The translations under genes were made by a program, and so were the position numbers. Under the pieces are notes generated by a model. The model did no database searches. It worked only from the letters and a program-made list of their open reading frames with translations, and had not been told where the DNA came from. DNA of 64,000 bases from the NCBI RefSeq assembly GCF_020360975.1, contig NW_025408671.1, forward strand, positions 3,968,001-4,032,000, given 5' to 3'. The DNA comes from Hirsutella rhossiliensis. Taxonomy: Eukaryota; Ascomycota; Sordariomycetes; Hypocreales; Ophiocordycipitaceae. Every line of letters begins with the position of its first letter. The first letter of the stretch is position 1. This document shows, one piece after another, positions 48,807 through 59,992 of the stretch.

Positions 48807-49514
48807 ATGCGCGGTGCCATCCATCCTTCGCTTCGGACGTGCTGCCAGGCTTGAAGCACCTCTTCTCTGCCCCCAAACACTGTCGTCTACAGGACACCAA
48901 CCATGCATCCGGCCAGCCCAAGAGCAAAGACTCGAGCTACTCGCCGAGAGACACCAACAGGTGCCGGCTACAACGGGTTTGGAGTGGCTCCTCGGTGTGC
49001 ACTGTCCGCTTCGCTCCCCGAGCCAGCCTCTCCTCTTCTCACGCGCTGACTGGAACAAAGGCTTCTTCTTTCCGCGCATGGTCATGTTTTAGTGCAACCA
49101 CACACGGCACTGGGCAACCTCTGCGTGGGACATGGACCCCTGTACGGATGGGATGCTCATCGTCGCTGATCCATCCTGACGAAAATCTGACTGCCCCCGG
49201 CGTCACGCCCATGGCCCAGTCGTGCATCCAGGCTGCAGTTGGCTGCCATTTGCTCGCCTGCTCGTCTTACACTCATTCCCTGTAATACCCGCTCTCCGGT
49301 CCTCGATTATACGTCTTCCACCTGGGCGGCTGCACGACTTTGCTCCTCGTGGGGCTCCTCTGTCAATTGCTTCCCGCGTTGTCACCACTTGACGGTCCGT
49401 GCCCCCATCTCTGCTCGCTTCTTTGTCGTCGTACGGTGCTGTCCGTCACGGCCTGAGCGGCGACCCGCGCCTCTCCTTCACATCTCCCGCTCAACGGCTA
49501 CCCCAAAGCAAAAA

Positions 49515-50938
49515 ATGGAACCATTATTACATCCGCAAACTACGGCGACGACAACTGCTTCCCGGTCACCCTTGTTCCAGCTGGGCTTCCCCGAACAAAC
49601 GTCACCTTCTTCAAATGGCCCTCGCTCTCAGCAATCGACGCCGACGGCCATGTCCAATGCTGCGTCCAAAGCTTCCCCCGCCGTCCGCTTTGGCATCAAC
49701 ACCAGACCTCACGATGGTCGTATCCTCTTGATTGGTGACGCTCGTTCATCTTTCGACTACTCCTTGAACGGAACCGTCGTCCCCGACAGGATCGGCTGGT
49801 ACTTCAAGCCCGACTCGTCCCAGGACTACAAGCTCGTTGATGATGCCGCATTCATCCTTCCAGGAGATGGGGCTTCCGGCTTGCCCTCGACATCATACTT
49901 CTTGACATATGGTACGTTGCACACAGAGGCAAATCACTGCCTTGTCCCGGCCATTGCGTCTCTAGTGACGTGCAAGGGAAACGATGGCTAACATGCCGCC
50001 CTTGATCCCATCTTCTCTTGCATCTAGTCTCCCAGTTCAGCGTCCAGCTCAACCTGAGCGCTCTACGGGTGAAACCGGACTTGTCAGGCGACCTGAGCAA
50101 TTTTGCGAGACGTCAAGACGATACGGGCGACGAGTCCCGCCTCCGCAAGAAAATGATGGTTCGAATCTTCTGGACCGCAAACTCTGGAAGGACTGGCTAT
50201 TCTCAGTCAGGCCTCTTCACCGTTGCTCACTCCCGCGACCCACAGCTTGTGGACGAGGTCAGAGTGTGGATGGACCAGCCTGAAGGCCAAAATGGCACCG
50301 AGGGCACCATATCTGGAGACGCGTCAGTAGAGGGAGGCACTGGGGGGGTTACTTACGATGGCGGCAAAGCTCAGGAGAGCCCAAACAACCAGCTAGCATC
50401 AGGCTCTCGCGGCGGCGGCGGCGGCGGTCTTTCGACCGGTGCCATCGCAGGCATCGCCGTGGGAGTCAGCCTCGCCCTCATCCTCCTCGTGGCCGGCCTG
50501 GCCTGGTTCCTGCTGCGTCGCCGCCATCGGAAACAGCACGAGGCCGCCTGTGCTGCTCGGCGGCTAACTTCCAAGACGTCTGTGGAGGACAAGGATATGC
50601 AAGCGGCGCACGTCGCTGATTCGCCTCGCTCACCCTACTTAGATGGAGGGACGTCAACGCAAAATCAGAGCTCGCCCGTTTCCCCGCTCGCGGGCGCCTC
50701 ACATAGCGAGGGAGACGATGACCAAGCCGGGTTTACGCCGCACGAGGCCGAAGTCGCAGCTCTGCGCAGCTCGCACTCGAGCGCTGACGACCACGACGAC
50801 CCTGCGCAGGCCACGCAGGGCGTATCGAACACCGTTGCCCACCTGGTCGAAGAGGGCATGACCGCAGAGGAGATTCGCCGGCTCGAGGACGAGGAGCGGC
50901 AGCTGGATGCCGAGATTGAGCGCGCTGCCCGGCGATAG
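49515..50938 (+). CDS. Single-pass membrane protein, 5' end unresolved, probable frameshift
   Basis: The secure part is 49675-49911 joined to 50028-50938 (116-nt intron, GTACGT donor), reading SPAVRFGINTRPHDGRILLIG, then SYFLTYVSQFSVQLNLSALR. A Gly/Ser linker, one transmembrane helix (GAIAGIAVGVSLALILLVAGLAWFLL), RRRHR as stop-transfer and an acidic cytosolic tail with a charged terminal helix follow. From ATG 49515 the open frame gives 435 aa, but its first 50 residues look non-coding. In another frame, 49505-49672 reads like real ectodomain (NGTIITSANYGDDNCFPVTL, NVTFFKWPS) with two N-glycosylation sites and better codon use. The architecture suggests a cell-surface sensor or adhesion-like protein; I do not recognise the family. 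Confidence 0.6.
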
Positions 50939-51603
50939 ACTGGCGATTGCCCGGCTTTGGATCGTGGCTGTTTTTGTCGCGTGGGTATATGATGCGGACC
51001 CAAGGGAGGGCAAGCTGTCAAGGTGTAGGGGACGCTGGGAGGGACCCGGGGCGCGCATGTCAATTTCTAGGTCGGAGTTCTGGGCGACGGGGGGCCGAGC
51101 GATTATCTTCATGCACTTTCTCGGCGACTTGTCAGTCTGATGTGCTCCAGGAGGAATACCAATCTTTTTCCGGCTGAGTCTCCTTGATGCTCAGTATCTA
51201 GGCGCTTCAGTTCTTAGGTGCCAATGTCTGTCTTGTCTTGCCATGGAGCACACGGAGTAAAGAGGGCCCATGTGATGGCGGCGAACGTCGCCGAAGCGTT
51301 GGCCGCGATCTTCGTATGACGCGAGGGGAGCCTGGCGAAAAAAACGGGTTGACTTTATTGCATCAACTCGTCAAGGGCTGCTCATAGTGTACACGCCTGC
51401 ACTCCCACTGCAAACCCGACGACGCCTCGTCTCCCCTGGTCATGGGGAAAGGCCGCGCAATACAGAAGCTCCCACCATCGCACGGGTGGTCTTCCTCTTT
51501 CAAGTAGTCTCTTCTTAGCTCCCTCAGGAGCCTGCACCTCGGCCGACTGGATTACATCGCACCCTTTCCTGACGCATGAGCGAACGGCCTGCAATGCTAC
51601 AGG
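50939..51603. other. Convergent intergenic, no gene seen
   Basis: 665 bp between the 3' ends of the membrane protein gene and TVP23. It contains a CACGGAGTA copy at 51249. Nothing coding was found. Confidence 0.55.
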
Positions 51604-52540
51604 CTAGTTGCGCGAGAACCAGCGGCCAATCATGTTGCTGGCGATGCTGCCGGCGAGGTTGGAGGTCCCAAGGGCGCTGCCGGCGAGGTTGGAGGCCTGG
51701 CTGAACTTGTCGCACCGGGAAAAGGCGAGGGTATTCATGACGGTGAGGACAAGAGCGATGACTGTGTTGGTCTTGTTAGCGCACTGATGTCACGCGGTTC
51801 TCGGCCGAGCTCCGGCAGCCAGCAGATGGCCGAGGGATTTGAAAAGTCCACATATGCTTCGGCCATGACTCGACGCCTCGACGCCATCTGGAAGACGGTA
51901 GGGGGCAGGGGCCGAAGAGGAAGAACAGGGGGGGAAGGGCAACGCACCGACGAGGGGCAGCCACAGAAACTGCAGGCGCACCAGGGCCAGGACGGCCATG
52001 ACGACCCAGAGGACGGGCTGGACGTAGAGGGCGAGCCAGAAGAAGCGCGAGTCGGTCGGGTTGATTGTGCGCGAGGCCGGATCGCTGCTCTCAAAGACCC
52101 ATTTCGAGTCGCCCGTCTGCGCGTCCACCTCGTTCCACCAGCGCAGGCCGACGAGGCGCCGCCCGGCAATGTTCTTGAGGTAGTAGAAGTCGGCGGCCAG
52201 GAGGAGGATGGTGATGATGAAGATCATGATCCTGGCGAGGCGCGTCAGCTGAGGGGCCACAGTGAGGATGGGGACGGCGAGAGAGGGGGGGCGGCACCCA
52301 CATGCTCTTGATGATCCAGAGGCCGAGGAAATATATCAAGACGCTGGCTGTTGCGACACGCGCGTCAGCAAGCCATGACCCCGAGCCTCCCCCACTCTTC
52401 GTCTTGGAAAAAGAAAACCGCGCGACATGGGGCAGACAAGAAGACTGACTTATCCTAAACGCCAAAAAGGTGAGCAGCGTAATGGGATGCGAGCTCAGCC
52501 GCCAGCTCAACGAGCCGGGCGCGTTTTGCGTAGCGTCCAT
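51604..52540 (-). CDS. TVP23: Golgi membrane protein TVP23
   Basis: Four exons: 52450-52540, 52302-52347 (46 nt), 51948-52231 and 51604-51761, giving 192 aa, the usual family length. Introns of 102, 70 and 186 nt all keep phase. The sequence reads [21 protein letters not shown], then a second helix, then the highly conserved block [20 protein letters not shown] followed by [13 protein letters not shown] and [12 protein letters not shown]. The C-terminus contains [12 protein letters not shown] and a glycine/serine-rich tail ending IGRWFSRN. Four transmembrane helices are expected. TVP23 is a tetraspanning protein of late Golgi vesicles with a minor role in vesicle traffic. An upstream in-frame ATG at 52576 would add 12 residues. 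It is divergent from the CitE-like gene. Confidence 0.95.
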
Positions 52541-53147
52541 CTGCCCTGCTTTCTCCTTCTTCTTCGAGCTTTCCACGTGAGGCAGCGTTTTAGCAGCTTG
52601 ATGAAGAATGAGCCCTCAAGATGTCGCCTCCTCTCGCTTTATTTCTTCTTCGTCTGCTTTCTGCACGCGAGATTGAAGCGCAGTTTAGGCCCCGATGCCG
52701 ATGAGGCCGCTCGTCATGCCACCGCCGGGTCGGTCGCGGAGTTCGTCTCGTCCGTGGTCGGCGCTCGCGCGCACCAAAGGGGAGATGGATTCGGGGCAAA
52801 GGCGGAGACGGAGGCGGTTTCTCGTCGTCGGTCGGGTAACGGTGAGGAAGCTGTCGTCGTGTCCAATTGCCTTGCTAAGGCAATCATGGACGAGGTACAT
52901 TCTTCGGTACTCTGTGCTCCGTACTCCGTGGGTATGTACCTACTCCGTACTGTACCTTACTTTGAACGGATTACCTAATGAGTGCATGGACGACGTCTTC
53001 AACAAGACTCGGTTAATACACCAAGGCAAGCCATCGCCACCGTCTATTCTCCCACTCAATTCTGCAGCGTTTTACTAGCTCCTATCATTTGCATCGTCCT
53101 CGCCCGGTAATCACTGACTTGGCCACCATCTGCCCGCATCCACCACC
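52541..53147. promoter_or_regulatory. Divergent promoter region TVP23 / CitE-like
   Basis: 607 bp between opposite start codons. It carries two copies of the TACTCCGTA-type motif (52920-52930 and 52941-52950) in one orientation. No gene was credited. Confidence 0.45.
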
Positions 53148-54174
53148 ATGGCGACGGCGGCGAGATCATCATCCATCCTCCGTCGTTCGCTCCTATACGG
53201 TAAACTGCATCTACGTCCTGCTCCCCGGCTCCAAACTGACGTGACGCCTGGCTTGAGTTCCCGCCTCCTCCCAAAATATGCTCTCCAAATCCTTGGGCCT
53301 GGCATCTGACAACATCACGTATGATTTGGAAGACTCCGTCACTCCGGCGCTCAAGCCCACGGCCCGCGACAGTCTCAGGGCGCACTTCACCAACTTGAAG
53401 ACCCGTCCCTCGTCCGTATCCGAACTTGCCGTTCGCATTAATGCCGTACCCACGCCCTTCGCCCTCCAGGACCTGACTGCTCTCGCGTCCGCCCCGCTCG
53501 TGGACGCCGTTGTTGTGCCCAAGGTTGAGTGCGCGGCTGACCTGACCTTTGTATCTGATGTTCTCCGTCACGTCGCACCGGAGCGCCACGCAAGTGGCTC
53601 TGGTAACCCAATCAAGATCATCGCCCTCATCGAATCCGCACGGGCTGTCATGGATCTCGGTGGCATATGCAAGGCCACGCCGTACCTCAGCGGTCTCATC
53701 TTTGCGGCCGAGGACTTTGCTCTCGATCTTTCCATCACCCGTACGCCCTCCTTAACCGAGTTTCTATTCGCTCGGTCCGCCATCGTCACGGCAGCGCGAG
53801 CAGCCGGCTTGCCCAGCGCCATTGACCTGGTATGCACGTCCTACAAAGGTGATGAGGGGCTCCAGACGTTGCGGGACGAGAGCGCCCAAGGCAAATCAAT
53901 GGGCTTCAACGGGAAACAATGTATCCATCCCAGTCAGGTCGAGGTCGTTCAGGCCATCTTTGCCCCGGCACCCGACGAGGTTGAATGGGCAGTCAGGATC
54001 ACCACAGCCGATGAAAAGGCGGCTGCTTCTGGTCGGGGGGCTTGGACGCTCGATGGCAAGATGATTGACGCCCCCGTCGTGGGTAAAGCACACGCCATCA
54101 CTGCCAAGGCCGAGCAGTGCGGCTTCGACGTGCATGACCTGCGAAACAAGTGGAAAGATCAGGAGCCTGAGTGA
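53148..54174 (+). CDS. CitE-like (HpcH/HpaI family) acyl-CoA lyase, CLYBL type
   Basis: Two exons: 53148-53199 and 53258-54174, giving 322 aa. The join restores RRSLLYVPASSQNMLSKSLG; the 58-nt intron has an AACTGAC branch site and a TTGAG acceptor. The TIM-barrel family motifs are YDLEDSV (metal-binding acidic pair), VRINAVPTPF, VVVPKVE, IIALIESARAV, IFAAEDFA and GFNGKQCIHPSQV. The N-terminus (MATAARSSSILRRS) could be a mitochondrial presequence. Mammalian CLYBL cleaves citramalyl-CoA and has malate synthase activity; related fungal proteins are annotated as citrate lyase beta subunits although fungi lack the bacterial citrate lyase complex. The substrate is therefore inferred. Its stop lies only 70 bp from that of the convergent gene. 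Confidence 0.92.
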
Positions 54175-54244
54175 ATTCCACCGAAATGTATCGAGGACCG
54201 CGTGGCCCGCTGTCGACCAGGCCTTTGCAAGTCATACTTCCGCC

Positions 54245-56624
54245 TCATCTGAAGCAGTTGGGGCGCCAGAAACCTGTCATGTCCATGTCGTCCAAGTCAT
54301 GCCTTTGCTGCCACGACCGCGGAGTGGCTGCGTGCGGCTCATGGAGCATACGGGAACTGGATGCTCTGCGCTGGTCACTGAGTCGACTGAACTCGCCTCC
54401 TGTGCCCATCGACTCCGCCAGGTCAAACTGATGGAGCTGCAAGTCCACCATCTCCTTGTCGAGCATACCGCCTCCATGCTGGAGCTGGTCGATATTTCGG
54501 TCCAAGTGCGGGCCCATCTCTGCTTCTTCCAGGGCCTCACGTTCGAGCTTCGCGATAAAGTCCGGCATGTGCTCATCGGAATCGTCATCCATCGGCTCGC
54601 CCGAGCGTCTCCTCTCAAACGGGAGAGCACCTTCCCTTTCCACGTCTAAAGCAAATCGTTGCGCCGGCTGCACCACCTGAGAATGCGGGATAGAGAGTGA
54701 CGTTATGCCCGGGTGTGTCCACAAGCGATCAGCTACCTGCGGCGTGGAGACGCCGTAACGCAATGGCCGGACAGATGGGAGATTGCCGGGGAACTTGAAA
54801 AAAGCGTGGCTTCCAGACCCAGCCGCTGGGCTGGTCTCGTGGGAATATTGGTTCGCATCGCAGCCCCCATACCGGTAGGCGCTTTCGAGGCCAGTTGAGA
54901 CTATGCTATATTTTTCCGGTCCCCTTACTCGCAAGAGGGGCATATCTGCGCTCTCCCGTGTTGGTTCTGTTTCGGGGTGGCAGCCCGCGTCGGGCCTGGA
55001 CTGGGCCGTCCCAGTACGCTCTTGAAATTCATATTGCTGCGATTGACCTGTCCCTTCCGCGGGGATCATCTGTATATCTCGTGTCGCCTCAACGGGGTTG
55101 CCGTGACCAATGCTAACCGAGCCGCACGTGCGAGATTGGGGCTTGAGGGGTGGCACCCTTCTGCCGGTTTCCAGCCAGGGGCTCACCATGACTGCTTTGT
55201 CTTGGTAGCTGTCTCTCCGCGCATTGACTTTAGCGCATGCTCGAGGACGTTTCGGGTCTTGGTCTTCTCTGGATCTCGGCTTCTTCTCTCGTAATGGAGC
55301 AGCATGCGATGCCGAGATGCGATCGCGAGAGATTCCTGTATGATCATACACGCCAGATGCAAGTAGGCCGTCTAAATGTGAGTTGTTGGACCTGTATTCC
55401 GGGAGATCCAAACCCATCATGTATTGTACAGGAGGCTGAAGAGAAGTGCCGCCCGAATCACAGCTAGAGAGCCGGCTGATCGACAAGGCAGAAGCGGGTG
55501 CCCTGCTCTCTTTTGCCCCGACTTGATGCATGCTCGTTTCCCAATATCTCTCCGCACCAAAGCCCAAATCCGCTGCTGTTTGACTTACTGGCCTGTCATG
55601 ACCTGAGTCTCGAGGGATCGGTGTATCGATTCGATCTGAACTCATTCCGGCGGGTGCGGGAACTTGCGTGCCTGGAGGGTGGACTGGACCAGACGGCCAG
55701 GAACTCCTGTCGCTTGTCCTGATGTTTGCAAAGAAGTCTGAGTCCTCTTGCAGTGATCTCTCCGCCTTTCGCTGGTTGTTAGATTTGCGTGACTTTGAGG
55801 GCAACGGCCCCTCCTGCTTGGCCTTGGGACAATCGACAAGATAATCGAAATGGTAGAACTTGAGGTCTGCAGCTGCTCTGGGTTAGACATGACCTTTTCC
55901 GCAGGTGAGTGTCACATACGCTGAGCAGCTGCTGAGCTCCGGCCATTGAGAAAGGACCCAGCTCTGAGATTGGGTTTCATCTGCCAAGCATCAGGATTAG
56001 GCTCTAGAGAATTGCGAGGGAGAAAGGACTAACCGTCACGCGTCCCTTCGAGATGGCGTCGGAAGCAAAATTGCTCATCACCTCTGGTTCAGATCGAAGC
56101 ATCTGCTTTCTGTGGACCGTCTTCCGTCTCCTTGAACGGGAGGCCTTCTTCTTAGGAGGCGGTTCCCGCGTGCCCTGGCGCTTCCTAGTGTCGTACCGGT
56201 CATGTCGAGTCTTCCGCCGGATCCTTTTGCGATAGTCGTCACTGGGAGGCACAGAAGCCGCGGAAAGCTGGCCCGACGACGTACGGCGCTGCCTCTTTTG
56301 TCGAGGATTGGCGTCTTCTGGCGAGTCAGAAAAGGTCACGACGGATCTCTAGTCGCCTGACCGTCCCGACGAGAGGCTTGGCAATGGGCTGTCTCGAACG
56401 AACAGACTCGGGCTCTGCGCTGCTTGTCTATGCGGGCCTGTACTTGGCAGAAGGTGGTTTGGACGCCAGGGTTCCTGGGGCATTGGAGGCGTCCTCTCAG
56501 CTTCTTCGAGGTGCGACGAGTGGGCATGGCTGGCCGTTTGTATCCGGCTCAGCCAAGACTGGATAAAGTCAGTGGCAGACTCTGAGCGCATGACGCCGGT
56601 CGGGGAACGTGGTCGCGGCCGCAT
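54245..56624 (-). CDS. Disordered hypothetical protein with in-frame TAG
   Basis: Exons: 56034-56624 (or from ATG 56591), 55920-55980 and 54245-55866. Introns of 53 nt (55981-56033 and 55867-55919) have CTAAT/CTAAC branch sites, and the join gives AAQHLKFYHFDYLVDCPKAK, clearly coding. The N-terminal exon reads SATDFIQSWLSRIQTAS and later PSLFVRDSPLPSLSSGRSGD, then TAG (56349-56351), then RSVVTFSDSPED in the same frame. The rest is Ser/Arg-rich, with a basic stretch (KRIRRKTRHDRYDTRKR) suggesting a nuclear location and an acidic helical segment (DDDSDEHMPDFIAKLEREAL). A 60-nt in-frame GTAGCT-TCAG segment (about 54676-54735) could be a further intron. I do not recognise the family. The TAG makes the gene a candidate pseudogene, unless an intron removes it. 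Confidence 0.65.
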
Positions 56625-58949
56625 CCCTCGCGCCTGGGCCCCTGAGCCGCTCCTCGAGACGCCTTGGGAATGTGGTGATGGTATCGGGTCATGTCAGGGG
56701 CGTTTTGAGGGTCAAGTAGCTGAGAAGAGGGCGAGATGGAGAGAGGAGCAGCAGCAAGAGTTTGGGTTTGCGCTGGCTGGTTTCGACAAGACCGGGCGAG
56801 AGAGAGTGAGAGTGAAGCTGCAGAAGGAGTCGCTTTTGTCAAGTGAAGCGAGTTACAGCTACTTGACGCCTTGCTGCTTGCTCGCTCGCTTAGGTAGGTA
56901 CCTAATCGGCCTATCTACCTTGGCTGAAAGACAGTGGCTGCCTTATTAGCCAAAGGCCTACTAGTACTCGGGCAGCATCGCAACTGCCGCCAGTTGTTCT
57001 CGACGAACCGCAGCCTTTGCGTCTCGAGCACGACTCACGCATAGCTACAGTGTCTACAAGTCTATCTGGACCTGTCCCTTGATATTGTTTGACGATGCCC
57101 TCGAGCAACGCACTCTGGGCGAGCTGTAGGCATAGCGGTGTAACTACAGAAGAGCTGCCGAGGCTGACGGATGCTTTCATTCTTGGAGAGACGCAACCGT
57201 GTGCCGCATACACCCTGAGGGCGGAAATGCTTAGGTACAATTACACCCAAGCATCAGCATGGCTCTCTCGCGAGGCACGATGCTCGGAGAAGCCACTCAA
57301 GAGTGTCCCCGCGCGCTTGGGCACTGTTTCGCGGGCGTTTGAGGGATGGGTGGATATGAAAAGACGCAGAGGGGGCAGGGAGGGTGCCGCGGATCTTCGA
57401 GTCCATGTTTGCACGGGACCGTCGGACGAGCGAGCTCATGTACGAATACCGTATGTTGGAGGGCTTTGTAGCCTCGCCCCTCGACGCCAAGCCGGCAGTT
57501 TGTCTTATCTTGTCTCGTCATTGTACTGGCTTGGAGCACTTTTTACGAACACACTTCGCAAAAAGACGGTGGGGGAGAGAGTCGCATGCATACGCACACT
57601 TGCATCCATCCCGTTGTACTGCACGGAGCATGAGTGTGCCGGTATAATCCTCCGAGCCGATTCCACTTGAAAGTACTCGGTACATGTATCCGGATATTGA
57701 TTGACGCATTCTCAGTTCGGCGACCCTGATTCTCGACCCCGGAACGCCCGTACGGAGTACCCAGTACCCAGACAAGATGGTACATAAGTTAGTTAACACT
57801 TTACTTGATAAAGCATGGTGCTGCGCAGGCGCGGAGTGCCTCGGCAGCGTCTCTTTGCTGACTTCAAGCTGCCCTTGCCGACACAAGATGCGCACAAAAG
57901 AAAGGAGAAGGAAAACCGGTAAAGCATGATGGTACCTACCTACCCCGGTGCCTTGGTTGGATTGGAAGGAGACCAGCCAAGGTCATGGGTTTAGGCGGCC
58001 ACGACCCAGCTGAGCGTCAGCAGCTTGTTCTGATTCTTTTTTGCCTGCTACCATCGGACGGCAACACTCAAAATCACGTGCGTTGCTGCCAGTGCGGCAT
58101 AAGCATCGCGAGGGCATTAATCAAAGTCGGGCCTCCGTGTCTCCGATGGCGCAGCCCCGCGAAAGCTCTGCTTCGTGCAGAGCACGTGATGAAAATATTT
58201 ATCTTGCTCGCCGGCCCTTGAACTGCTAGTCCCAGTTCAGATGGCCTTGTCGCTGCGGAGCACCTTGTACTTCGTATCGATCCCCCAGTCCCAGTATTTC
58301 GTGATGCTGTCCTTTTCCGCCGCTGCTCCTTGTCGCTGCCTCTGCTCGTGTCGCCGTGAAGAAGACAGCCAGAATCAGAACAAGATCCAGCTAGTCGACC
58401 AGTTAGTCGACCAGCCGGGCCACCTAAGACTACCTGTACCCATGGAGGACTCAGAGCCACTACCTACCTACCTAGGTACCTACCTAAGGGAGGTACGGAG
58501 TACAGGCAAACCGTTTGAACAATACCTTAGGTACCTAAATACCTTGGATAAATCCCAAAAGTGTACCTCAGTACGAGGTACCGCCCGCAACGCCCGCTGT
58601 AATCGCCTCATGCTGCCTGCCTATAACACCCGTGACCCTGCCTACAGCACCCGTGTCACCCTACCTGCCTCCTTGGGTGCGTTACATAAGCGGACCTGGC
58701 TGCCTCCGCCGACGCTACTTCGTACTGTACTGAAGTGGTACCCGTACCTTACCCACCCAGCTTGCGTCCCATTCCTGCCCTGCCAGCTTTTCTTTCTGCC
58801 TCGCACCACCAAGCGCCATCATCACAGTCCACCACCTCCCTGACGACTTTTCACAAGCGCCCCGTCTCCCAAATCATCAAACCATCCCCGAGCCGAGAAA
58901 GCGTCGCTCAAGCAACTCATCTCCGGTACATTGCAGTGCTTTATTCACC
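56625..58949. other. 2.3-kb divergent gap rich in short motifs
   Basis: No gene was credited; the longest frame (57089-57670, +) has no bias or domain. It holds the densest set of TAGGTACC/TACCTA copies (56892-56912, 57930-57945, 58460-58490 and 58525-58545) and TACGGAGTAC at 57751 and 58494. A CT-rich stretch (58750-58940) is the likely promoter and leader of the RRM gene. Confidence 0.5.
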
Positions 58950-59992
58950 ATGGCGAAGCTCTTTGTAGGGTCAGTCGTCGCTCCGCTCGCCTCCTCTCCT
59001 CCCCCTCTTTCTCAAATCCCCGCCCCCCTCTCTCCCTCTTCCCTCTTTTTCCATGCTTCAGGCCGACGCCCATCTCATACACATGGATGGACGAGGCCGT
59101 CGCGAGGCCAGCACACCAAAGACACTTCTGCTAACACTCGTCGCAGTGGCCTGGCATGGCATACGGACGAGGCGACCCTGCGCCAAAAGTTCGAGGAGTT
59201 TGGCCCCGTTGATGAAGCGGTACGTCAAAGTTCACTCCTTGTCTCGTCGCCCGCGGTGGCTGTTTGGCGACTCACGTCATCGGCCAAGCCACCGTCTTCC
59301 TCATGCTACTGCGTCATATCCCATCCCCCCCACTGCTTCATCCCACCGTGCGTGGAAATCTCTTCTAATTCAAAAACCCCTTGGGGTTGGAAAAGGTCGT
59401 GGTTAAAGACCGAGACACTGGTCGCAGCCGCGGTTTCGGCTTCGTGCGATACACCAACGACAATGATGCGGAGAGCGCCATTGCCGCCATGAACAACATC
59501 GAGTAAGAGCTCCCCATTGTCTTTTCAACCCGCTGTCGCCGGCCGCGTTAGTCTTTGGTCGGGCGCTCCCTTGTCTGCTTCCCATGCTCATGCTCTCCTA
59601 GGTTTGACGGTCGAACGATTCGCGTCGATAAGGCTTCAGACCGCGGAGGCGGCCGAGGCGGCCCTTCGAGCTTCGGGGGACGAGGCGGCTACTCGCAGTT
59701 CAACAGCTACAACCAAGCTCCCGGCTATTCTTCGAATGGCCAGATGTACAACGACGGCTACGGACGCGGCTACCCCCCGCAGCAGCCCGGATACCCTGGT
59801 CCCCCGCAGGGTAATGATCCCAAGCCCCAGTCGTCAACGGCGATGCCCTCCAATCTGCCGACTGCTGACCGTCTTGCAGGCTATGCCCCTCCTTCCTATG
59901 GATACCCGGGCTCGTCTCAGCCGCAGCAGCAGTCCCCAGGCTACCCGCAACAGCAGCCGCCGCCCCCGCATCAAGGCGGTCGAGGCTACTAG
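58950..59992 (+). CDS. Glycine-rich RNA-binding protein, single RRM
   Basis: Five exons: 58950-58969 (20 nt), 59147-59219, 59396-59502, 59602-59810 and 59880-59992, giving 173 aa. The RRM occupies residues 1-80: RNP2 is KLFVGGL, made across the first splice, and RNP1 is RGFGFVRY. Then [30 protein letters not shown] and [13 protein letters not shown] complete the fold. The tail is Gly/Tyr/Gln/Pro-rich ([20 protein letters not shown]), a low-complexity region of the type that drives granule formation. Such proteins act as RNA chaperones, often in cold or stress responses. The last intron (69 nt, GTAATG donor, CTGAC branch, TTGCAG) is a multiple of three without a stop, so its retention would give a 196-aa isoform. 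Confidence 0.93.

Larger units (their letters stand above)
47878..49514. other. Intergenic with repeats; may contain a missing 5' exon
   Basis: 1.6 kb. It holds the TAGGTACC cluster (48354-48378), GTACTCCGTAC (48395-48405), a GCAA tetranucleotide run and a CTG run. The segment 49286-49453, in the same frame as the likely true frame of the next gene, encodes a hydrophobic, signal-peptide-like stretch (CTTLLLVGLLCQLLPALSP) but has no ATG. Confidence 0.5.

Noticed and set aside
57089..57670. 193-aa plus-strand frame
   Set aside because: No domain, no biased third positions, and no supporting splice or promoter signals.
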